Source: JALYXS01 sp051003795
GTDB taxonomy: Bacteria > Acidobacteriota > Terriglobia > Bryobacterales > Bryobacteraceae
DNA: 20,039 bases
Direction of reading: 5' to 3'
Assembly: GCA_051003795.1 (NCBI GenBank)
Contig: JBPCKZ010000139.1
Span: 1-20,039 of the forward strand
This document shows positions 14,389 through 20,039 of the stretch, piece by piece (within the stretch, counting starts at the first letter, position 1; every line of letters begins with the position of its first letter). Made by a program: the position numbers and the translations under genes. The notes under the pieces were generated by a model, which was not told the DNA's origin, made no database searches, and was given only the letters and a program-made list of their open reading frames with translations.

Positions 14389-15778
14389 CGACGTTGCGGT
14401 AGTAATTCTGGCGGCGGGCTTGGGCACGCGCATGCTTTCCCGCCAAGCTAAAGTGCTGCATCGGGCGGGCGGACAGACGCTACTCGATCACGCCATCGAT
14501 AACGCGCTCGCCATCGCCGGGCCCGAGCGGATTTTCATCGTGGTGGGCTATCGGGCGGAAGAAGTGCGGCGATCCGCCGAAAAGCGCGGCGTCCGGTTCG
14601 TGACGCAGGCCGAGCAGCGCGGCACGGGCCACGCGTTGCTTTGCGCGCGCAGCGAATTGCAAAATCTCGGCGGATTGCTCGTAGTGTTTTATGGGGATTG
14701 CCCCCTGATTCCGGCGGCGGCGCTGCGGGAGCTCGTCGATCGCGAACGGAATTCCGAAGCCGCGGCGACGATGGTCACGACGACGCTCGCGGACCCCGCG
14801 GGCTACGGCCGGATTATCCGGGACCAGGCGGGCAACGTGCAAGCGATCGTCGAGCAGAAGGCGGCAACCCCCGCGCAGCTCGCCGTGCGGGAAGTGAATC
14901 CCGGCATCTACTGCTTCCGCGCCGATCCGTTCTGGAAGCATGTGGGCGGGATTCAGCCCAACAATGCGGCTAACGAATATTATTTGACCGACATCGTCGA
15001 GATCCTGATTCGCGCCGGATATTCGGTGCAGCCGATGCCCGTCGCGGAGTGGGCCGATTTGCTGGGGATCAACAATCGCGTGGAACTTGCCGCCGCGGAT
15101 CGCATTTTACGCGAGCGCAAAACCCGCGAACTGATGCTCGGCGGCGTGACCATCGAGAAGCCGGAAACGGTGATGGTCGATAAACGCGTGCGCGTCGGGA
15201 TGGATACCGTGATCGGACCGTTCGTGCAATTGCTGGGCGATACCGCGATCGGGGAAGACTGCCGCATCGGTGCGTGCTCGATCGTCGCCGATTCGGAGTT
15301 GGGCGACGAAGTAGAAGTAGGCGCCTACACGATCGTCGGGACATCCAAGCTGGAGAAGGGCGCTCACGTGGGACCGTATTCGCGGCTCCGCATGGAAAAC
15401 CACTTGGGTGAAGGAGCGCACGTCGGGAATTTCGTGGAACTCAAGAAGACCGCGGTTGGCGCCGGGGCGAAAGCGATGCACTTGGCATATCTTGGCGATT
15501 CGACGATCGGGGCAGGCGCGAACATCGGCGCCGGAACCATCACGTGCAATTACGACGGAGCCCATAAGCACCAGACCAAGATCGGCAAGGGAGCGTTCGT
15601 GGGGAGCAATTCAACCCTGGTTGCGCCGGTCGAAATTGGGGACGGAGCGTACCTCGCCGCGGGATCGGTGATCACGCATAAGGTGCCCGGGGATGCACTG
15701 GCGCTCGGGAGATCGCGGCAAGTCACGAAGGAGGGATGGGCGGCGCGGCTTCGGGAAAGGCGGGAGCGGGGGAAGTGA
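14381..15778 (+). CDS. glmU: Bifunctional GlmU: GlcN-1-P acetyltransferase / GlcNAc-1-P uridylyltransferase
   Basis: 465 residues (E. coli GlmU is 456), essential for UDP-GlcNAc synthesis and so for peptidoglycan and lipopolysaccharide. N-terminal pyrophosphorylase domain: LAAGLGTRMLSRQAKVLH at 10-27 (the usual Pro before Lys is Ala here), QRGTGHALLCAR, FYGDCPLIP, GYGRIIRD, EVNPGIYCF, NEYYLTDIV. C-terminal left-handed beta-helix acetyltransferase from about 250: GPYSRLR, GNFVELKK, catalytic His H367 in AMHLAYLGDSTIGAG, then GAGTITCNYDG. Both activities look intact. The TTG start overlaps the yvcK end and follows GAGGAG, so translation is coupled to yvcK. The stop is 6 bases before the GNAT gene. 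Confidence 0.96.
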   Translation: MHNDVAVVILAAGLGTRMLSRQAKVLHRAGGQTLLDHAIDNALAIAGPERIFIVVGYRAEEVRRSAEKRGVRFVTQAEQRGTGHALLCARSELQNLGGLLVVFYGDCPLIPAAALRELVDRERNSEAAATMVTTTLADPAGYGRIIRDQAGNVQAIVEQKAATPAQLAVREVNPGIYCFRADPFWKHVGGIQPNNAANEYYLTDIVEILIRAGYSVQPMPVAEWADLLGINNRVELAAADRILRERKTRELMLGGVTIEKPETVMVDKRVRVGMDTVIGPFVQLLGDTAIGEDCRIGACSIVADSELGDEVEVGAYTIVGTSKLEKGAHVGPYSRLRMENHLGEGAHVGNFVELKKTAVGAGAKAMHLAYLGDSTIGAGANIGAGTITCNYDGAHKHQTKIGKGAFVGSNSTLVAPVEIGDGAYLAAGSVITHKVPGDALALGRSRQVTKEGWAARLRERRERGK

Positions 15779-15784
15779 ATTGGA

Positions 15785-16573
15785 ATGGGCTCGCGGGACT
15801 TTCATCCGATCGAGCAAAACCTGCGGCAATCGTTCCGGGTGCTGGCCTCGCATCGGGAAACGGGCGACGTTCGCGAAGCGGGCGGCGTGACGATCGCGTC
15901 CTTGGGCGTGGCGTTTCAAATGTTCAATGCGGCATTTCTGGACGGCCCCGTCGAAACGGAAGCGGATCTAAAGGGGCGTATCGCGACCGCGGCGGTTCAC
16001 TTCTCGGCGCGCGGGCTCGAGTGGTCGTACTGGGTTTGCGAAAGCTGGCTCGAACGCAAAGTCCGCCGCCGCGCCACGAATATCTTCAACCGGAACGGCC
16101 TCGATTTCGTTTCCGAAATGCCGGGCATGGCAGCCGATCGGCTAGCTCCGCCGGTGCGATCGCTTCCGGAATTCGAAGCCAAGCGCGTTTGCGACGAGCG
16201 GACGCGCTTGGCATTCTGCGACGTGGGCGCGGTCTGCTTCAATGTCCCGCTGCCCTGGTTCCGCGAAGTGTTCGATGCCAATTACGGGCGGCGCTCGCAG
16301 TTCGTGCCGTGGGTCGCGTACCATCGCGGGGAGCCGGTCGCGACCGCGGCGACCGTTGCGGCAAACGGCGTGGTGGGGATCTACAATGTGGCCACCGTTC
16401 CCCAGCGCCGGCGGCAGGGATTCGGCGAAGGGCTGATGCGGTTCGCGCTCGACCGCGCACGCGAAGAATCCGGCATCGAGCGAACGATTCTGCAATCGAC
16501 CGCCGGCGGTTTGCGTCTCTATGAACGGATGGGGTACACGGCGGCGACCAAGGTGCTGGTCTATACATCGTGA
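15785..16573 (+). CDS. GNAT family N-acetyltransferase
   Basis: 262 residues. The C-terminal half (about 125-262) is a GNAT fold: acetyl-CoA motif A is VGIYNVATVPQRRRQGFGEG (about 199-218), followed by GLMRFALDRAREESG and the late LQSTAGGLRLYERMGY typical of motif B. The N-terminal 120 residues hold a less conserved domain with ARGLEWSYWVCESWL and MPGMAADRL, which I recognise only as a recurring lead-in of multi-domain GNAT proteins. The acceptor substrate is unknown. Being six bases downstream of glmU suggests co-transcription, but not necessarily a cell-wall role. Confidence 0.88.
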   Translation: MGSRDFHPIEQNLRQSFRVLASHRETGDVREAGGVTIASLGVAFQMFNAAFLDGPVETEADLKGRIATAAVHFSARGLEWSYWVCESWLERKVRRRATNIFNRNGLDFVSEMPGMAADRLAPPVRSLPEFEAKRVCDERTRLAFCDVGAVCFNVPLPWFREVFDANYGRRSQFVPWVAYHRGEPVATAATVAANGVVGIYNVATVPQRRRQGFGEGLMRFALDRAREESGIERTILQSTAGGLRLYERMGYTAATKVLVYTS

Positions 16574-16585
16574 GAGTTTGACTTA

Positions 16586-17494
16586 GTGCGCGCCCTCCTC
16601 CTCTTCCTATCGCGGCAACGTCAACTCAGGCAATGGGTGGAATCGTCCTCGCTCGCGCGCCGGCTCTCTTCCCGGTTCGTGGCGGGCGACACGCTGCCCG
16701 AAGCTCTGGAGGTTACGCGCGCCGTAAACCGGGATGGGATCGCGGTCACGCTGGATCGGCTGGGCGAGAACGTCACGTCGCTCGATGAGGCAGCGCACTC
16801 GCGCGATGTCTACCTGGAGGCTCTGTCCGAAATCACGGCCGCCGGGGTCGATGCGAACGTCTCGCTCAAGCTGTCGCAGTTCGGAATCGACATCTCCCAA
16901 GACGCCTGCCGCGAAAACGTGGGGCTATTGGTTGAAGCCGCGGCGAAGAACGGGAGTTTCGTGCGCGTCGATATGGAATCGAGCGCTTACACCGACCGCA
17001 CCCTGCAGCTTGTCACGGGCCTCCACTCGCGCTTCGGCGCATGCGGCGCGGTGATCCAGGCGTATCTGTACCGCAGCGAGAAAGACATCGATTGCCTCTG
17101 CCGCGAGCGAATCCGCGTGCGCCTCTGCAAGGGCGCTTACCTGGAACCGGCCGCCGTCGCGTTTCAACGCAAGTCGGACGTGGACCGCAACTTCATGCGC
17201 CTGGCAAGAAAGTTACTTACCGAAGGAACCTACGCGGCCATTGCCACGCACGACGAGCGCATGATTTCCGAGACGATCGCGTGCGCGCAATCGGACCGCG
17301 TCCCGCGCGAGAGTTTCGAATTTCAAATGCTTTATGGCATCCGGCGCGATCTGCAGAAACGGCTGGTCGCGGAAGGCTACCGGCTGCGGCTCTACGTGCC
17401 GTTTGGCCGGGCGTGGTATCCATATTTTATGAGGCGCTTGGCGGAACGGCCGGCGAATCTGCTTTTTCTGGCGCGCAATCTTTTCCGGGACTAA
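16586..17494 (+). CDS. Monofunctional proline dehydrogenase (PRODH)
   Basis: 302 residues from GTG 16586, the normal size of the stand-alone enzyme (Thermus PRODH is about 307). It oxidises proline to pyrroline-5-carboxylate with FAD and passes electrons to the quinone pool at the membrane. Family motifs: VSLKLSQFGID in the barrel, VRVDMESSAYTDRTL, VRLCKGAYLEP, AIATHDERMI, FEFQMLYGIR, then the substrate- and FAD-binding LRLYVPFGRAWYPYFMRRLA and ERPANL. All look intact. No pyrroline-5-carboxylate dehydrogenase is in the window, so the second step must be encoded elsewhere. It lies 12 bases after the GNAT gene. Confidence 0.94.
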   Translation: MRALLLFLSRQRQLRQWVESSSLARRLSSRFVAGDTLPEALEVTRAVNRDGIAVTLDRLGENVTSLDEAAHSRDVYLEALSEITAAGVDANVSLKLSQFGIDISQDACRENVGLLVEAAAKNGSFVRVDMESSAYTDRTLQLVTGLHSRFGACGAVIQAYLYRSEKDIDCLCRERIRVRLCKGAYLEPAAVAFQRKSDVDRNFMRLARKLLTEGTYAAIATHDERMISETIACAQSDRVPRESFEFQMLYGIRRDLQKRLVAEGYRLRLYVPFGRAWYPYFMRRLAERPANLLFLARNLFRD

Positions 17495-17517
17495 AAGCAC
17501 GCATCGGGAACTTTCCA

Positions 17518-17991
17518 ATGGGAATTCGAATCCAACAGATTATGCGCTACTGGGGTTTTCTGGCCGCCAAGCTTCTGGCCGGAGCCGTGCTGTTGGCCGG
17601 CTGTCTTTGGTTCCTGAACTTGTTCTGGACGCCGCCAACGCCCTTCCTGCATGTCTCCATGTATCATTTTGGATACGATCTGCTCTACACATCCTTCGTG
17701 GGCTTGTGGTTTCTGGCGGCCTGCGGGGTGCTGCGGCTGTGCATCCTGGACCAGCGCTACCGCTGCCGCGTTTGCCTACGCCGGCTGCGCATGCCCATCG
17801 AGACGGGATCGTGGAGCCTCATGCTTCAGTTCGGAAGACCCTACATCGAATATATTTGTCCGTTCGGGCACGGCAAGCTGAACGTCGCGGAGTTGCAGAT
17901 CCTGGGCCTTGAGAATCCGGCGTGGACGGAACACGCCGATATGTGGGAAGAGCTTTGCGCTGCGGGCAAAGATTATGAGCCGCCGCGGTGA
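17518..17991 (+). CDS. Two-helix membrane protein with zinc-ribbon-like C-terminus, function unknown
   Basis: 157 residues from ATG 17518; an open frame extends further upstream but only as a shadow of the proline dehydrogenase gene. Two membrane helices at about 14-36 and 56-77 are followed by a soluble domain with CRVC (83-86) and CPFGH (114-118), four cysteines and a histidine spaced like a small zinc ribbon. I do not recognise a named family. Its stop overlaps the next start as GTGA, so the two small membrane proteins are probably made together. An internal ATG (residue 9) is an alternative start. Confidence 0.75.
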   Translation: MGIRIQQIMRYWGFLAAKLLAGAVLLAGCLWFLNLFWTPPTPFLHVSMYHFGYDLLYTSFVGLWFLAACGVLRLCILDQRYRCRVCLRRLRMPIETGSWSLMLQFGRPYIEYICPFGHGKLNVAELQILGLENPAWTEHADMWEELCAAGKDYEPPR

Positions 17992-18344
17992 GCGGCCCCG
18001 CGGGGCGCGTGCCCGCCTGGCGGCTGGCCGTGGGCGGAATTATTCTTCTCGCGCTCATTGGCTTGGCCGCGTATCTCGCGCCGATCTATATCCGAAATTT
18101 GAAGCTTCAGCAGTATGTTGAAGAACTGGCGCGCGTTCCGGACACGCCCAAAAAGGCCGACGACCTGATACGGGCCGAGGTGATCGAGAAAGCGGCCGCG
18201 CTGGATCTTCCCGTCAAGCCCGAAAACATCCAGATTTCCCGGATCGATGGCGCTTTCAATATCAGCGTGCGATATATTGTGCGCGTGGACCTGCCGCTCT
18301 ATACTGTCGATCTTCACTTTTATCCTGGGGCGGGAAGCCGCTAA
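17988..18344 (+). CDS. Small single-helix membrane-anchored protein, function unknown
   Basis: 118 residues from GTG 17988. One N-terminal membrane helix (about residues 12-33, WRLAVGGIILLALIGLAAYL) is followed by an extracytoplasmic domain: LQQYVEELARVPDTPKKADD, an alpha-helix, then a beta-rich end (INVSVRY-like FNISVRYIVRVDLPLYTVDL). I do not recognise a family. The GTGA overlap with the zinc-ribbon gene suggests the two products work together. The next gene begins one base after its stop, so it may be co-expressed with the quinoprotein. Confidence 0.72.
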   Translation: MSGPAGRVPAWRLAVGGIILLALIGLAAYLAPIYIRNLKLQQYVEELARVPDTPKKADDLIRAEVIEKAAALDLPVKPENIQISRIDGAFNISVRYIVRVDLPLYTVDLHFYPGAGSR

Positions 18345-18345
18345 A

Positions 18346-20039
18346 ATGCACATCCCGTTGGTTTTGATGCCGGCGCTGCTGGCGATCGCGCTGCCGTGCA
18401 TTCGGGCCCGAGCCCAGGAGCTTCCGGCGAAACAGACCTTCGCGAAGCTGTGCGCCGCATGCCACGGCGAAGGTGCAACCGGCACGGATCGTGGTCCGGC
18501 GCTAGTGGATAACGGTACGCTGCGCAAACGGTCCGCAAGCGAGATCCACGATCTGATCCGGAGCGGCACTCGAGGCGGAATGCCGGCTTTCCCTCTGCCT
18601 GAAGAACAACTCCAGCCGCTCGCGCTGTGGGTTCACTCCTTGAACGCGTCGGCATACGATGTCAAGCCCGCGGGGGACACGGGATCCGGCGAGCGATTCT
18701 TTTTCGGCGAAGGCAAATGTGCAACCTGCCACATGATTGCGGGACGGGGCAAGGTGAACGGCCCGGATCTCTCGGATATCGGGCGCGAACTCACGCTCGG
18801 GGATCTGGAGCGCGCGCTCGATGCGCCGAACTCCCGCGTGGGAAGCCATTCTTCGGCTTCGTGCCCTTCCTGGGCGTGGTGCCCTCAGAATCCTTGGGCG
18901 GTGGTTAGGGTCCGTCTCCGGGACGGCTCCGAGCTGCGCGGGTTTGCCCGAGGCCAGGGCAAGCACGATCTCCAATTGCAGACCTTCGACGGGCGCTTGC
19001 ACCTTCTGGTGGATACCGAGTATGCGGAAGTGTCGCGCGAGAAAACTTCCGCGATGCCGCCGCTGCACGCTTCGGCGGAGGAACGCCGGAACCTGCTCGC
19101 GTACCTGAGCGATCTCGGCGGCGGTCTTGGCGGAATCGCCACGGAGCCGGTCACGTTTGAAAAGACGGTTGAAAAGACCGCTGAGCGAGACACGATTGCG
19201 CTTCTGGAGCCGCGGCCTGGGGCGTGGCCCACCTATAACGGAAATCTGAGCGCGAACCGGCATAGCGCGCTCAATCAGATCGATACAGGGAACGTAAGCC
19301 GGCTGGAACTTCAGTGGAGTTATTCGCTTCCGTATTCCGGCCTGGAGATGACGCCGCTGGTGGGTGACGACGGAGTGATGTACGTGACCGGGCCGAACCA
19401 AGTGTGCGCGCTCGATTCGCGCACAGGCCACGAGATCTGGTGCTATTCCCGGCCTCGCACCGCCGCTGGGACTATCGCCGGAGATGCCGCCAAGGGCGTG
19501 AATCGGGGCGCGGCCCTCCTAGGCGACCGCGTCTTCTTCGCAACCGACAATGCACATCTCATCTGCCTCAACCGACTCACGGGCGGACTGATGTGGGATG
19601 TTACGGTACCCGAAACGCCAGGCCATTACGGCTCGACCGCCGCTCCCCTGGTGGTGGGCGATCTGGTAATCACCGGCGTGGCGGGCGCCGACGAAGGCAT
19701 TCGCGGCTTCGTGGCCGCGTACCGGGCAACCACCGGCCAACTCGCCTGGCGTTTCTGGACGGTTCCCAAGCCGGGCGAGCCGGCATCGGAAACATGGAAA
19801 GGCAACGCCATCGATCTCGGCGGCGGGTCCACATGGCTCAGCGGCTCCTACGATCCCGAAACGGGCCTGCTCTATTGGGGCACCGGCAATCCGTTTCCAG
19901 ATACCGATGGTGACGAGCGGGGGGGCGCGAATCTCTACACCAATTGCGTGATCGCGTTGGACGCCAAAACCGGAAAGCTTCGCTGGCATTACCAGTTCAC
20001 GCCGCACGATCTCCACGATTGGGATGCCACCGAGCCGCT
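18346..20039 (+). CDS. Two-haem cytochrome c / PQQ-dependent dehydrogenase fusion (cut by window edge)
   Basis: 564 codons are present and the frame is still open. A signal peptide (to about A23, RARAQ) leads to two N-terminal cytochrome c domains: haem motif CAACH at 36-40 with GGMPAF as the likely Met ligand, and CATCH at 125-129. A beta-propeller of the PQQ alcohol/glucose dehydrogenase type begins at about 285 (WPTYNGNLSANRHSALNQID) with quinoprotein motifs NRGAALLGDRVFFATDNAHL, GGSTWLSGSYDPETGLLYWG, GTGNPF and HYQFTPHDLHDWDATEP. This is a periplasmic quinoprotein that would feed electrons from substrate oxidation to its own haems. Between the second haem and the propeller is an odd Cys/Trp-rich stretch (C173, C179). 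The substrate cannot be told. It starts one base after the preceding stop. Confidence 0.92.
   Translation, partial: MHIPLVLMPALLAIALPCIRARAQELPAKQTFAKLCAACHGEGATGTDRGPALVDNGTLRKRSASEIHDLIRSGTRGGMPAFPLPEEQLQPLALWVHSLNASAYDVKPAGDTGSGERFFFGEGKCATCHMIAGRGKVNGPDLSDIGRELTLGDLERALDAPNSRVGSHSSASCPSWAWCPQNPWAVVRVRLRDGSELRGFARGQGKHDLQLQTFDGRLHLLVDTEYAEVSREKTSAMPPLHASAEERRNLLAYLSDLGGGLGGIATEPVTFEKTVEKTAERDTIALLEPRPGAWPTYNGNLSANRHSALNQIDTGNVSRLELQWSYSLPYSGLEMTPLVGDDGVMYVTGPNQVCALDSRTGHEIWCYSRPRTAAGTIAGDAAKGVNRGAALLGDRVFFATDNAHLICLNRLTGGLMWDVTVPETPGHYGSTAAPLVVGDLVITGVAGADEGIRGFVAAYRATTGQLAWRFWTVPKPGEPASETWKGNAIDLGGGSTWLSGSYDPETGLLYWGTGNPFPDTDGDERGGANLYTNCVIALDAKTGKLRWHYQFTPHDLHDWDATEP

Noticed and set aside
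13660..14433. 257-codon minus-strand open frame opposite yvcK
   Set aside because: Antisense shadow; yvcK is unmistakable on the plus strand.
15736..16524. 262-codon plus-strand open frame overlapping the GNAT gene
   Set aside because: Same length as the GNAT frame by chance, but Arg/Gly-rich with no acetyltransferase motif.
17041..17517. Upstream extension of the zinc-ribbon membrane protein
   Set aside because: It lies wholly inside the proline dehydrogenase gene in another phase and has shadow composition; ATG 17518 begins just after that gene's stop.
18502..19431. 309-codon minus-strand open frame opposite the cytochrome-PQQ gene
   Set aside because: Arg/His-rich antisense shadow; the plus strand has clear haem and quinoprotein motifs.

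Overview
The window reads as a piece of a GC-rich Acidobacteria chromosome, most like the Solibacter/Bryobacter group. That placement is inference: it rests on GC-rich codon use, Sec-type signal peptides on several hydrolases, a two-haem cytochrome fused to a PQQ propeller, tandem MacB-like permeases, and several proteins that resemble acidobacterial uncharacterised families. Coding density is very high. No stretch over 300 bases lacks a gene, and I see no tRNA, rRNA, CRISPR array, insertion sequence, integrase or phage gene.

Layout. (1) 1-529, minus: the N-terminus of a SNF2-type helicase that runs off the left edge. (2) 599-5180, plus: a secreted-protein operon with a catalytic M16 metallopeptidase, a second M16 protein lacking the zinc motif and carrying a C-terminal LolA-like domain, a stand-alone protein related to that extra domain, and a 51-residue metallothionein-like protein. 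(3) 5188-6880, minus: an exported TPR protein followed by a frameshifted, N-terminally truncated gene remnant. (4) 6951-8525, plus: an exported M20 amidohydrolase of the AbgB type. (5) 8573-9243, plus: a VapBC-type toxin-antitoxin pair. (6) 9253-12785, minus: a YheT-like alpha/beta hydrolase and two MacB/FtsX-type permeases without an ATPase. (7) 12796 to the right edge, plus: a tightly packed run of eight genes (TPR-like protein, YvcK, GlmU, GNAT acetyltransferase, proline dehydrogenase, zinc-ribbon membrane protein, small membrane protein, cytochrome c-PQQ dehydrogenase).

How they fit together. The first block looks like a cell-envelope proteolysis module: a zinc-protease/partner pair with envelope accessory domains. 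In the right-hand run the yvcK and glmU reading frames overlap by 8 bases, placing a UDP-sugar-binding regulator in translational coupling with the enzyme that makes UDP-GlcNAc. The distal genes are respiratory or catabolic: proline oxidation and a periplasmic quinoprotein. Several genes at the head of transcription units have a sigma70-like -10 element only 6-15 bases before the start codon and no Shine-Dalgarno sequence, which suggests leaderless or very short-leader mRNAs; internal genes use overlaps or an AGGAGG-type site. I found no clearly new defence or mobile system. The best leads are the M16/LolA-like arrangement, the metallothionein-like small gene, the broken gene behind the TPR protein, the yvcK-glmU coupling and the leaderless promoters.
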